A stretch of 64,000 nt of DNA from Maribacter aestuarii (GCF_027474845.2 NZ_CP107031.2:1-64000), one strand, 5' to 3'; counted from the stretch's first letter, positions 37,849 through 47,132 are shown. A program made the numbers and translations. Notes: a model not told the origin generated them from the letters alone.

Positions 37849-38229
37849 ATGGACACTATCAAGGTATCCGTAGCCTCAGGGAGTGCAGAAGCAGTTGGAG
37901 GTGTGTACATTGTCTTTTTTGTAGGCCTCATGGAAATTTCCCAAATGGTCAACGGATAACCGGAAGGGGAAATGATGATCACCTATAATAAAGTAGTCAA
38001 ATATTCCGGGGGGTATCATTCCAAAAGCATAAAGGAAAAACTTTATTCTTTAAATGTGCGTAACTCGAGTAATCGGAATTGGCATGCCACTTACGGCTAT
38101 TTTCTTGCGCCTTAGCCAACAATTGTAATAAAATCAAACTATCCAATAATTAGCAGTACCTTTGCCGCTTTAATAAACGCCGCTGGTATAGCAGGTGTTG
38201 CGCGGAGTCTAATGGGTTATATACGGTAA
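37849..38229 (+). pseudogene. Interrupted reading frame of about 126 codons, unknown
   Basis: Between rdgB and the helicase gene one frame runs from ATG 37849 to TAA 38227-38229, with only two internal stops: TAA at 37957-37959 and TAG at 38113-38115. The conceptual product has a hydrophobic stretch (VGGVYIVFFVGLMEIS), a basic middle (KVVKYSGGYHSKSIKEKLYS) and a small-residue-rich end (FAALINAAGIAGVARSLMGY). I do not recognise a family. In AT-rich noncoding DNA more stops would be expected, so a decayed gene is possible, but chance is not excluded. Otherwise this 430-bp gap holds nothing that I can identify. Confidence 0.25.
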
Positions 38230-38273
38230 TCGCTCTATGCAACATTCATATTTGCGATTAAGTATAACATATT

Positions 38274-40075
38274 ATGACAAAGTTTGAAGCACTGGGACTG
38301 CAAAAGTCCTTATTAGATGCTATTACGGATTTAGGTTTTGAGACCCCATCCGAAGTACAAGAAAAAGCAATCCCAATTTTATTGGAAAGTGAAACCGATT
38401 TGGTTGCGCTCGCACAGACCGGAACAGGTAAGACGGCCGCATTCGGTTTTCCTCTGATTCAAAAATTGAAAGGGACAGTAGGACCACACAAGGTTTGATA
38501 TTATCCCCTACCCGGGAACTCTGCCTGCAGATCACTAACGAACTGCAATTGTATTCCAAATACGAAAGAAACATCAATGTAGTAGCCGTTTATGGTGGTG
38601 CCAGCATAACGGAACAGGCCAGACAAATTAAACGGGGGGCACAAATCATCGTAGCCACACCGGGACGTATGAAAGATATGATCAGCCGTAGATTGGTAGA
38701 TATTTCCAAGATCGATTATTGTATCCTTGATGAGGCCGATGAGATGCTAAACATGGGATTCTTTGAGGATATAAAGGATATCCTGTCCAACACTCCAAAC
38801 GAGAAATCTACTTGGCTGTTTTCTGCGACCATGCCCAAAGAGGTGTCGGTAATCGCCAAGAAATTCATGCATAATCCCAAGGAAATCACCGTGGGCACTA
38901 AAAATGCCGGTACTTCTACGGTACAACACGAATACTATGTGGTAGGTGGAAGAGATCGCTATCCTGCCCTGAAGCGGTTGGCGGATACCAATCCTGATAT
39001 TTTCTCGGTCATTTTTTGTAGAACAAAACGCGATACCCAAAAGGTAGCCGAAAAATTAATAGAAGATGGCTACAATGCCGGTGCTTTACACGGTGATTTA
39101 AGTCAGAACCAACGCGATCTGGTCATGAATTCCTTCCGTAAGAAACAAATTCAAATGTTGGTGGCGACCGATGTTGCAGCACGTGGAATAGATGTAGACG
39201 ACATAACACATGTTATCAACTATCAGCTTCCAGACGAAATAGAAACTTATACCCACAGGAGTGGACGAACGGGAAGAGCGGGTAAATCCGGTATTTCCAT
39301 GGTTATCATTACCAGAAGTGAGCTTAGGAAAATTAAGGCTATAGAAAATAAAATTCAGCAGAAATTTATTTCCAAGACCATTCCTACTGGAATGGAGATA
39401 TGCGAGATTCAATTATATCATTTGGCCAATAAGATTAAGGACACAAAGATTAATAAAGACGTAGACAGTTATCTCCCCGCAATCAATGATGTGTTACAAG
39501 GTATTGATCGCGAAGAACTTATCAAAAAAATAGTATCGGTAGAATTTACCCGTTTTTATAACTATTACAATAAATCCAAGGATTTAAATACCGTTGACAC
39601 TAGCGACAGAGGAAGAAATTCGGACAGACAGAATAGAGGAGAAATTCCAACATCCGGTTCGGTCCGCTATTTTGTAAACGTTGGTGAAAAAGATGGTTAT
39701 GATTGGATGTCTTTGAAGGACTTCATTCGAGACACTGTAGGTTTAGGTCAAGATGATGTATTTAAAGTAGATGTTAAGGATAGTTTTTCATTCTTTAATA
39801 CCGATGCCGAGGCTACGGAAAAAATTCTTTCCACCTTTACGGAATTTAAGGTAGACGGACGTTTCGTGAATGTTGAGGTATCTAAAAATCCCGGAGGCGG
39901 TGGCGGTAAACGCAGAAGCGGCGGTGGTTTTAGGGATAAAGGCAAACGCAGGGGAGATCGCGATGGAAATAGAAACGATGATAGAAGCCGTAGTAAGGGA
40001 AGGGAGCGAAGAAACTCTTCTAGTCCTAATTCAGGCAAAAGAAGAAGTCAGAAAAGAAAAGGAGATTTCTTTTAG
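38274..40075 (+). pseudogene. DEAD-box RNA helicase with DbpA-type RNA-binding domain and basic tail, one apparent frameshift
   Basis: An ATP-dependent RNA helicase of the DeaD/CsdA type for ribosome assembly and cold adaptation, about 601 residues. The N-part (38274-38486) has the Q motif (FETPSEVQEKAIP) and Walker A AQTGTGKTAA. It then needs one added base near 38481-38486 (GGACCAC) to join GTVG to TTQGLILSPTRE. Downstream all motifs are intact: TPGR, DEADEML, SATM, FCRTK, ATDVAARGID, HRSGRTGRAG. A DbpA RNA-binding domain (about residues 465-540) and a Gly/Arg/Lys-rich tail follow. A UUCG-loop terminator ends the gene. Without repair the ATPase site is separated from the rest. Confidence 0.92.
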
Positions 40076-40090
40076 TTAATTGTATATTAA

Positions 40091-40116
40091 AAAATACGCT
40101 TCGGCGTATTTTTTTG
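40091..40116 (+). terminator. Rho-independent terminator with UUCG tetraloop
   Basis: AAAATACGC and GCGTATTTT (9 bp) enclose TTCG, an extra-stable C(UUCG)G tetraloop, followed by a T-run, 15 bp after the helicase stop. Confidence 0.93.
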
Positions 40117-40152
40117 TTTTGTTTGTACCTTCAATTTTGAGAATATTGATTC

Positions 40153-40927
40153 ATGGGTAAGTTATTTATAGGTATTTGTTGTCTTTTAGGGTATTTAGGG
40201 TTTGCCCAGGAAACTTCAGAAGATAGCACTATAAATGCCATAGTGGTGAACGCACAGACCGATGTACCTATGGAAAGCGTACATGTCGTAAATCTTAATC
40301 AAGTAGTAGGAACGATTACCAATGAAAAAGGGGAATTCTCCATTAGGGCAGCCGTAAACGACACCTTATATTTTTCTTTCTTTTTTAGGTTTTAAGTCCC
40401 AAAAAATTAGAATCACCAATGACATGTTCAAATTTGAGGACACAAAAATTGCCCTTACAGAATTGGCCTATGCACTAGAGGAAGTAATTGTTAGACCCTA
40501 CCAGCTGACAGGATACTTGGAAATTGACGTAAAGAACCTGCCTATAAATAATTCATATCAATATAGTATCTCAGGCCTTTCTGTAGGTTATGAAGGTGGA
40601 AACAAAAATCCAAGTGCAGTTACCAAGGTTTTAGGGGCAATATTGAATCCGGCCGACTTACTCCGTAATCTTTTTGGAAGGCAGCCTAATAATATGCGGA
40701 AGTTACGCCAGATGAAGGAAGATGACCAAATACGTGATCTTTTGGCATCAAAATTCGATAGGGAGACCCTTGTTGAACTACTACAATTGGAAAAAGTAGA
40801 TATACAGGACATCTTGAACAACTGTAATTACTCCAAATCTTTTATCACCACGGCGAATGACCTCCAAATATTGGATGCCATTAGCAGTTGTTATGAAGAG
40901 TTCAAGGTTCTAAACCGAAAAAAATAA
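40153..40927 (+). pseudogene. Carboxypeptidase-like regulatory domain protein, frameshifted
   Basis: An exported protein of about 257 residues with a signal peptide (LFIGICCLLGYLGFAQ) and a CarboxypepD_reg-like beta-sandwich (INAIVVNAQTDVPMESVHVV, GTITNEKGEFSI). The first frame ends after DTLYFSFFFRF. In the neighbouring frame, from 40387 on, LGFKSQKIRITNDMFKFED continues exactly as the family expects. The pyrimidine tract TTTTTCTTTCTTTTTT (40371-40386) has either one T too many or a 4-nt TTTC duplication. The C-terminal half, about 170 residues, has no recognised domain; a single weak region ILNPADLLRNLF stands out. Function unknown. Confidence 0.75.
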
Positions 40928-40978
40928 AATTTTTCTGTTCGGTGCGCATTTTATAGCTTTAGCCCAAATAGAATGCAC

Positions 40979-42670
40979 ATGAAAAACCTACTTACCATCG
41001 CTTTACTATTTTTTCTTTTTGCAGCTTGCGAGTCGCAAAAAAAAGAAGTTGTTAAGGATATCCCCATTGCAGAAAATATTGCCGTAGCACCTGAAAAGAA
41101 AGTTCCTTTTGTTTGGGACGGGGCAAATATTTATTTTCTGCTAACAGATAGGTTCAACAACGGCAATCCAGAGAATGACATCAACTTTGAACGTACGGAT
41201 TCGACGGGAGTCCTTCGAGGTTTTATGGGTGGTGATTTACAAGGTATTACCCAAAAAATTGAAGAAGGTTATTTTAGTGATTTAGGTATCAATGCAATTT
41301 GGTTTACTCCTGTCGTTGAACAAATCCACGGAGCTACTAATGAAGGTACTGGAAATACTTATGGGTACCATGGCTATTGGACAAAGGATTGGACCACATT
41401 GGATCCAAATTTTGGGACTAAAGAAAATCTTAGGGAACTCGTTGAAACCGCCCATGGCAAAGGTATAAGGATTTTAATGGATGTAGTTTTAAACCATACC
41501 GGACCGGTTACACCAAAAGACCCGGTTTGGCCAAAAGAATGGGTGATTACAGATCCTACTTGCCAATTCACCACCTATGAAAACACTACGAATTGCACGT
41601 TGGTAGATAATCTCCCTGATATCTTAACTGCTTCCAACAGTGCTGTAGAGTTGCCTGATGCCCTCTTGGCAAAATGGAAAAAAGAAGGTAGGCTTAGCGC
41701 TGAGTTGGACGAATTACAACTATTTTTTGATCGTACCGGTTATCCAAGGGCCCCAAGGTTCTATATCATTAAATGGCTAACGGATTATATACACGAACTA
41801 GGAATAGATGGATTTAGGGTAGATACTGTAAAACATGTGAATGAGAATGCTTGGGCTGAGCTCTATAAGGAAGCCTCTTACGCCTTTGAAACATGGAAGA
41901 AAAAACATCCAAATACTATTTTAGATGACAATCCCTTCTACATGGTCGGTGAGGTCTATAACTATGGAATCTCCGGTGGGAGGGAATTTGATTTTGGAGA
42001 CAAGAAGGTAAATTACTTTGATAACGGTTTCCACAGTTTGATAAATTTTGAGCTCAAAAACGATGCTGACAATGATTATGAGACCATATTCACTAAATAC
42101 AGTAAACTGCTGCACACCTCATTGAAGGACAAAAGTGTAGTCAATTATCTGACTTCGCACGACGACGGTCAACCTTTTGACCAAGAGCGAAAGCAACCCA
42201 TGCGCACTGCAAATGTCCTTTTATTAACTCCAGGGGCCTCCCAGGTCTACTATGGTGATGAGACGGCACGCAGTTTAGTAATAGACAGTACACAAGGTGA
42301 TGCTACCCTGCGTTCCTACATGAACTGGGAAGAATTGGATAGCTTACCAGGAAAAAAAGATATATTGGCACATTGGCAAAAAGTAGGTCAATTTAGGAAC
42401 AACCATCCTGCAATTGGTGCCGGTAAGCATAAAAGGCTGGGTAAAACCCCCTATGTTTTCAGTAGAGCCTATACCGACGGGGACTATAAAGATAAAGTAG
42501 TGGTGGGACTAGATTTACCTAAAGGTAAAAAATCACTCTGGGTTAAGGGTTTCTTTGGTGACGGAACCAAGCTTTTTGACACATATTCGCAAACAGAGGT
42601 CGTGGTCGCAAATGGTAAGGTCTTACTGGACAATGATTTTGATATTGCACTCTTAGAATTGATGCCCTAA
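40979..42670 (+). CDS. Secreted alpha-amylase-family lipoprotein (GH13)
   Basis: A glycoside hydrolase family 13 enzyme of about 563 residues. The signal ends in a lipobox LFAACES (Cys near residue 18), so it is probably anchored in the outer membrane. The four GH13 regions are visible: DVVLNHTG (region I), GFRVDTVKH with the nucleophile Asp (II), MVGEVYN with the acid/base Glu (III) and NYLTSHDDG (IV). A calcium-site-like ADRFNNGNPEND-type loop is near residue 55. ATG 40979 is preferred over ATG 40973 because it gives MKNLL. It degrades alpha-glucans; the exact specificity is open. No transporter is adjacent. Confidence 0.93.
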   Translation: MKNLLTIALLFFLFAACESQKKEVVKDIPIAENIAVAPEKKVPFVWDGANIYFLLTDRFNNGNPENDINFERTDSTGVLRGFMGGDLQGITQKIEEGYFSDLGINAIWFTPVVEQIHGATNEGTGNTYGYHGYWTKDWTTLDPNFGTKENLRELVETAHGKGIRILMDVVLNHTGPVTPKDPVWPKEWVITDPTCQFTTYENTTNCTLVDNLPDILTASNSAVELPDALLAKWKKEGRLSAELDELQLFFDRTGYPRAPRFYIIKWLTDYIHELGIDGFRVDTVKHVNENAWAELYKEASYAFETWKKKHPNTILDDNPFYMVGEVYNYGISGGREFDFGDKKVNYFDNGFHSLINFELKNDADNDYETIFTKYSKLLHTSLKDKSVVNYLTSHDDGQPFDQERKQPMRTANVLLLTPGASQVYYGDETARSLVIDSTQGDATLRSYMNWEELDSLPGKKDILAHWQKVGQFRNNHPAIGAGKHKRLGKTPYVFSRAYTDGDYKDKVVVGLDLPKGKKSLWVKGFFGDGTKLFDTYSQTEVVVANGKVLLDNDFDIALLELMP

Positions 42671-42914
42671 ATTTTTAAGGGTTTAAGGCGAACCTTTTCC
42701 CACAATAACATCCAAACAACAAATTAGGGGTATAATCTTGAAATTTTATTGTGCCCTGCTAATTTCTATAATTGATTCGATGTAACAAGGATGTTCCATT
42801 TGACAAGGAATCTGATCAAAACGAGGTTTGGGATTGTATTGGCTTCGCAGTAACTTCGCTACCTAATTTTGTAAAGAAAAAATCTTACAGCTGTCCCAAT
42901 TTTTATTCTGATAA

Positions 42915-43739
42915 ATGCGTATAGGTAGAAGAAAATTTATCCTAAAATTATTCTTGGGTCTGACTGGAATGGCCGGTCTTCTTTTTTTAAACGGTTTCTG
43001 GTTTGAAAGATATATTATTGATTGGACTTCTTTTGATGTTGATGAAGAGCAAAATAATAAAATTAAGCTCATTCAATTATCCGATTTACACCTGAACGAA
43101 ATTAAAAGCTACCATAAATCAATCGCAAACAAAATCAATAAAGAAAAGCCGGATGCCATTGTGTTTACTGGGGATACGGTAAGCAGGAAAAATAAATTAC
43201 CTATTCTGAAAGAGCTCCTCAATCTTTTAGATCGTAACATCCTTAAAATCGTAATTCTGGGTAATAAAGAATATTCCAGTAGAATGTCAATTACAGATTT
43301 CACCCAACTATTTCAAGAGTACAATGGCCATATTTTGGTCAACGAAAATTATCGGCTTGAAAAGAACAATAGAACGGTGAACCTGCTGGGTATCGATGAT
43401 TTTATGGGAGGTAATTCTGATTATAAGAAAGCTTGCGAAAATATAGATAAAACTCTGGAAACTATTGTTCTTAACCATTGTCCTGAGTACCGTGATAGTA
43501 TAGACAGCATAAATAAAACGGAAAAAGTAAATATTAAATTGATTTTATCCGGACATACCCATGGTGGGCAAATTACTTTTTTTGGTAAAGAACTTTTCAA
43601 ACCAGGAGGAAGTGGAAGATATTTAAAGGGCTGGTATGAAAATGACCAAACTACAATGTATGTTTCTAAAGGAGTGGGAACTACAATTTTACCCATTCGA
43701 TTTGGCGCTAGAGCTGAAGCGTCCATTTTCTATATTTAA
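42915..43739 (+). CDS. Membrane-anchored metallophosphoesterase (YkuE-like)
   Basis: A 274-residue calcineurin-like phosphoesterase with an N-terminal basic stretch and membrane helix (about 10-30). Metal motifs: IQLSDLHLNE (D-x-H, about 56-65), VFTGDTV (GD, about 80-86), then ILGNKEYSS where GNH[DE] is expected, VLNHCPE and ILSGHTHGGQI (GHxH). The His of the GNHE motif is replaced by Lys. A few relatives have other residues there (for example Trp), so the enzyme may still be active with altered catalysis. The substrate may be a lipid or nucleotide phosphate. A TAATTTTG -7 element lies at 42864-42871. Confidence 0.88.
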   Translation: MRIGRRKFILKLFLGLTGMAGLLFLNGFWFERYIIDWTSFDVDEEQNNKIKLIQLSDLHLNEIKSYHKSIANKINKEKPDAIVFTGDTVSRKNKLPILKELLNLLDRNILKIVILGNKEYSSRMSITDFTQLFQEYNGHILVNENYRLEKNNRTVNLLGIDDFMGGNSDYKKACENIDKTLETIVLNHCPEYRDSIDSINKTEKVNIKLILSGHTHGGQITFFGKELFKPGGSGRYLKGWYENDQTTMYVSKGVGTTILPIRFGARAEASIFYI

Positions 43740-43740
43740 A

Positions 43741-44118
43741 CTACTGATTGGAATGGACAGCAATTCTGTTACCTTCGGTATCCCTTATCAATCCCATAAA
43801 ACCGTGACCGCCCCCAATTTCAGTTTTTTGCTGTAATACTTGCCCTCCGGCACCTACTACCCTACTCAATTCATCTGCAACATCCTTACAGGAAAAATAA
43901 ATCAGGGTTCCATGAGTGTCGCTTGAAACGTACATGTTGTGCTGCACCAATGAACCCGTAGCACCGGGTTTATCTGGACTCATGGGAAACCATCCCATGA
44001 TAAAATCACCCAATTCATGTATCGCAATGGATATATCAAATACCGTTTCATAAAATTTTTTGGCACGTTCCATGTTCGTTACGGGAACTTCAAACCAGCC
44101 AACCATATTTCGTTCCAT
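43741..44118 (-). CDS. VOC-family (glyoxalase/bleomycin-resistance fold) protein
   Basis: A 125-residue protein with the vicinal-oxygen-chelate fold: MVGWFEVPVTNMERAKKFYE (first beta-alpha unit, about 5-24) and the C-terminal GFMGLIRDTEGNRIAVHSNQ. Metal ligands are not all evident. Its partner or substrate is unknown. It lies 1 bp after the SRPBCC gene on the same strand and ends 1 bp beyond the stop of the convergent phosphoesterase. Confidence 0.85.
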   Translation of the reverse strand: MERNMVGWFEVPVTNMERAKKFYETVFDISIAIHELGDFIMGWFPMSPDKPGATGSLVQHNMYVSSDTHGTLIYFSCKDVADELSRVVGAGGQVLQQKTEIGGGHGFMGLIRDTEGNRIAVHSNQ

Positions 44119-44119
44119 C

Positions 44120-44647
44120 TCAACTTTCCATTTTAGTTTTTAATGTTTGTAAACCTTCTTCAAAATCCTTTCCTACCATTTTATCCATACTCATAACTAG
44201 CATCATTATACTCATTGGAAATTTATTTTTACCGGAGAAACCCCAAGTCACCTTGCTTTTTCCGTTGGAAGTTTCCTCTAATTGCATATAACAGTCGGAC
44301 TCTGATTTCCATGGTTTGAAAAACCGTAGCTGTCCCTCCACTCTTTCTCCATCAACTATTTTGGTTATTTCCTGTTCGCCTTCCCCAACTTCCTTATTAC
44401 CTTTCCAATAGCTAACGGCGCCGACCTCACCATCAGTGCCAGTAAATTTTCGTTCCATATTGGGGTCCTTTTTTGCCCAGGGAGACCATTCCTGCTGTTT
44501 GTTCAAATAGCGAAGGTGAGGAAACACTTTAGTCTTAGGACTGTCGATTTCAATAGTACGAAATACATTATACGTTTTGGGAGCAATTAAGGCGAGGAAA
44601 ATGATTAGAGCAAAGATGCCTAACAAAATATAAATTAACGTAGTCAT
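44120..44647 (-). CDS. SRPBCC/START-like protein with N-terminal membrane helix
   Basis: A 175-residue protein with a membrane helix (about 5-22, YILLGIFALIIFLALIAP) and a polyketide-cyclase/START-type domain (about 30-170): TIEIDSPKTKVFPHLRYL, EWSPWAKKDPNMERKFTG, VTWGFSGKNKFP. Such proteins bind hydrophobic ligands; the ligand is unknown. It is followed after 1 bp by the VOC gene, and the two are probably co-expressed. Confidence 0.85.
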   Translation of the reverse strand: MTTLIYILLGIFALIIFLALIAPKTYNVFRTIEIDSPKTKVFPHLRYLNKQQEWSPWAKKDPNMERKFTGTDGEVGAVSYWKGNKEVGEGEQEITKIVDGERVEGQLRFFKPWKSESDCYMQLEETSNGKSKVTWGFSGKNKFPMSIMMLVMSMDKMVGKDFEEGLQTLKTKMES

Positions 44648-44691
44648 TTGTTTATCAATTAGTTGGTTGCCCTCTCAAGGTAGTAAAAAAA

Positions 44692-45345
44692 TTATTTAGT
44701 CTGGTAATACCTTATCAGAATTTCCTCTATGCTTTTAATGGATTTTTTGGTCCAATCCAACCGTTTTTCAAAAATTTCCCCAGGTTTTAATTTCCATGGT
44801 AAATTGCTTTGCTTCAGTTTTGTGGTCAGTTGTTGAAGTATAATGGCGGCCGAAACGGAAATATTAAGGCTTTCGGTAAAACCTACCATCGGGATTGTTA
44901 GGAAAGAATCTGCCGTGGACAATACCTCCTCACTTAAGCCCTCTTTTTCTGTTCCAAAGAACAAGGCTATTTTAGAATCCACGCTGAACTCTGCAAGTGG
45001 CACACCTTTGGTGTGTGGTGTAGTTGCAACGATTTGATACCCCAGTCCCCTTAAGTTCCCTATGGCTTCAGTACACAAATCGTATCTATGTAAATCTACC
45101 CATTGTTGGGCGCCCATGGCAATATTCTTGTCCAGCCTTTTGCCGAACCTACCTTCTATTAGGTGGGCTTCTTGGATGCCGAAGGCTTCGCAACTTCTTA
45201 TTACGGCACTGGTATTGTGCATTTGGTAAACATCCTCTATAGCAACGGTAATGAATTTGGTTCTTTGTTCAAGTACCGAAATAAATCGGTCTCTCCTTTC
45301 TTCAGATATAAAATCCTCTAAGTAGGACAAAAGCTCCTCGTTCAT
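44692..45345 (-). CDS. TrmH/SpoU-family RNA 2'-O-methyltransferase
   Basis: A 217-residue SPOUT methyltransferase. The knot motifs are FITVAIEDVYQMHNTSAVIR (motif 1, about 30-49), LFFGTEKEGLSEEVL (motif 2, about 130) and IPMVGFTESLNISVSAAIIL (motif 3, about 150-170). The N-terminal helix and length resemble TrmH, which makes Gm18 in tRNA, rather than RlmB. The rRNA-versus-tRNA target is inferred. It is divergent from the sirtuin gene with 47 bp between. Confidence 0.92.
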   Translation of the reverse strand: MNEELLSYLEDFISEERRDRFISVLEQRTKFITVAIEDVYQMHNTSAVIRSCEAFGIQEAHLIEGRFGKRLDKNIAMGAQQWVDLHRYDLCTEAIGNLRGLGYQIVATTPHTKGVPLAEFSVDSKIALFFGTEKEGLSEEVLSTADSFLTIPMVGFTESLNISVSAAIILQQLTTKLKQSNLPWKLKPGEIFEKRLDWTKKSIKSIEEILIRYYQTK

Positions 45346-45392
45346 TAAACCAAGATAATAAAAAGTATATTTTTATATAAAATTGATATACC

Positions 45393-46082
45393 GTGAAAAA
45401 AATAGTAGTGCTCAGCGGCGCAGGAATCAGTGCGGAAAGTGGATTGAGGACCTTTAGGGATGCCAACGGACTGTGGGAAGGACACGATGTAATGGAAGTA
45501 GCCACTCCAGAAGGTTTTCAACGAAACCCAAGTTTGGTACTGGATTTTTACAACCAAAGGAGAAGACAACTTTCAAAGGTCACTCCTAACCCTGCCCATA
45601 TTGCCTTAACTAAATTGGAATCTGAGTTTGACGTAACAATCATTACCCAAAATGTAGATGATCTTCACGAACGCGCGGGAAGTTCAAAAGTTCTACACTT
45701 ACATGGGGAATTGCTAAAGGTAAGAAGTACAAAACCTGGTGGAAGTCCTATGCAGTGGAAAGAGGATATAGTTTTGGGGGATTTGTGTGCAGACGGTTAT
45801 CAATTACGCCCGCATATCGTTTGGTTTGGAGAGGCGGTACCATTATTGGACGATGCCATAGCCATTACTTCTAAGGCCGATATTCTTATCATAGTAGGAA
45901 CCTCTATGCAGGTATATCCTGCAGCAAGCCTTATTGATTTTGTGGGACAAGATATTCCCATTCATTTTATCGACCCAAAACCTTCCATTTCAGAAAGTCG
46001 CAAAAACCTATCGGTAATGGCAAAGACTGCAGTTGAAGGAATTCCTAAATTGGTTGCTTCCCTAATTGATAAAGAATCCTAG
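45393..46082 (+). CDS. NAD-dependent protein deacylase (class III sirtuin, CobB-like)
   Basis: A 229-residue sirtuin starting at a GTG codon. NAD motifs: VVLSGAGISAESGLRTFRD (about 4-22), TQNVDDLHERAGS (about 83-95), LHLHGEL with the catalytic His, IVGTSMQVYPA and the C-terminal HFIDPKP. FYNQRRRQ (about 52-59) provides the Tyr and Arg that mark desuccinylases and demalonylases. The zinc-ribbon region lacks the usual four cysteines: only one Cys is present between residues 100 and 150. The 3' end overlaps the haem-binding gene by 38 bp on the opposite strand. Confidence 0.92.
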   Translation: MKKIVVLSGAGISAESGLRTFRDANGLWEGHDVMEVATPEGFQRNPSLVLDFYNQRRRQLSKVTPNPAHIALTKLESEFDVTIITQNVDDLHERAGSSKVLHLHGELLKVRSTKPGGSPMQWKEDIVLGDLCADGYQLRPHIVWFGEAVPLLDDAIAITSKADILIIVGTSMQVYPAASLIDFVGQDIPIHFIDPKPSISESRKNLSVMAKTAVEGIPKLVASLIDKES

Positions 46083-46517
46083 TCTGTTCTGCCCAAGAAA
46101 CAATACTATCAATCTGTTGCTGGGAAAGTCTAGCACTTTTATGCATCCATTTATAGGAATTCAAGGGCATTTCGCCTTTGGATACTTCCTCTATCAATTC
46201 TTCTAATTTATGGTCTATCTGCTTTATTGAATAGTTATCCCAATCCGAAAAATTAAGGTGTTCCTTTCCTTCATTTACATGGTCAGATAACCAATAGGAA
46301 AATGGAGCAACATTATTGTACCACGGGTATGCAGTATTGTTGCTATGACAATCATAGCATGTTTCTGTAAGTATTGTTTTTACAGATTTTGGTGGATTAG
46401 TTTCCGCTATAAAGACTGATGCATGATTGCCTTGTGATGTGTTCTTTTCTGGTCTGTAAAACTGTAGGGCAACGAATACGAGAAGCAACAAAAAAGAATT
46501 TTTTTGAGTATTTTCAT
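46045..46517 (-). pseudogene. Haem-binding-domain protein (c-type CxxCH), signal peptide frameshifted
   Basis: A periplasmic or membrane protein of about 156 residues with the haem motif ETCYDCHSNNTAYPWYNNVAP (CYDCH, about residue 52) and a C-terminal helical part (LNSYKWMHKSARLSQQQID), matching the Haem_bd family. The open frame begins at TTG 46491, in the middle of the signal peptide. An ATG at 46517 reads MKILKKILF and then leaves the frame. One more T in the coding-strand T6 run (A6 at 46490-46495), or one more A in the adjacent A7 run, gives MKILKKILFLLLLVFVALQF, a perfect signal anchor. The 3' end overlaps the sirtuin gene. Confidence 0.85.
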
Positions 46518-46550
46518 TTGGGGGAAATGTATACTCAAAATTACAATTTT

Positions 46551-47132
46551 ATGAAAAGCGAAGAACTCTATAAAGCGTTAAATTATGTGGACCACTCTAG
46601 GGAGAAACGTAGCGAAATGGCTCAATTAATCGTAAATAACCCACAACTTGTTGCCCCCTTATTGAAAATTGCATTTACGATAAATGATCCTATTTCATCA
46701 AAGGCATGCTGGATTTTAGAATATATGGCGAAAGAAAAACTATCTTATTTATATAATCATTTAGATTTGTTTACTTCAAAAATCACGGAAGTTCATCTAG
46801 ATTCTTCCGTAAGACCTGTTGCGAAAGTTTGTGAATATTTAATCATCTCCTATTTTTCAGAAGTCAAGAACGAAATCAATAAAGTAATGACTGCAAATCA
46901 TCTAGAAAGAATCACCACTGCTTGTTTTGATTGGCTTATTGGAAATCATAAAGTAGCGGCGAAAGCATACAGTATGACTTGCCTTTTGCTTCTAGGAAAA
47001 AAATATAGCTGGATTCATCCAGAACTTCAGCTCATTCTTGAGCAAAACTATGCTGCCGGTAGTGCAGCCTATAAAGCACGTGCTAGAATGACCCTAGCCA
47101 AAATAAAGAAGGGAGCAAAAGCACTAAACTAA
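46551..47132 (+). CDS. Helical-repeat-like protein of unknown function upstream of purB
   Basis: A 193-residue soluble protein, all-alpha in appearance, with HEAT-like helix pairs (VNNPQLVAPLLKIAFTINDP, ISSKACWILEYMAKEKLSYL). The frame extends upstream to 46419, but MKSEELYKALNYVDHSREKR from ATG 46551 gives the natural start and leaves 33 bp to the divergent haem protein. I recognise it as conserved before purB in flavobacteria but know no function; database names of this position are sometimes copied from purB without support. It may bind protein or nucleic acid. Confidence 0.7.
   Translation: MKSEELYKALNYVDHSREKRSEMAQLIVNNPQLVAPLLKIAFTINDPISSKACWILEYMAKEKLSYLYNHLDLFTSKITEVHLDSSVRPVAKVCEYLIISYFSEVKNEINKVMTANHLERITTACFDWLIGNHKVAAKAYSMTCLLLLGKKYSWIHPELQLILEQNYAAGSAAYKARARMTLAKIKKGAKALN

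Noticed and set aside
46419..46550. Longer N-terminus for the protein upstream of purB
   Set aside because: The extra residues overlap the haem protein signal region on the opposite strand and look non-coding; ATG 46551 gives a natural start.
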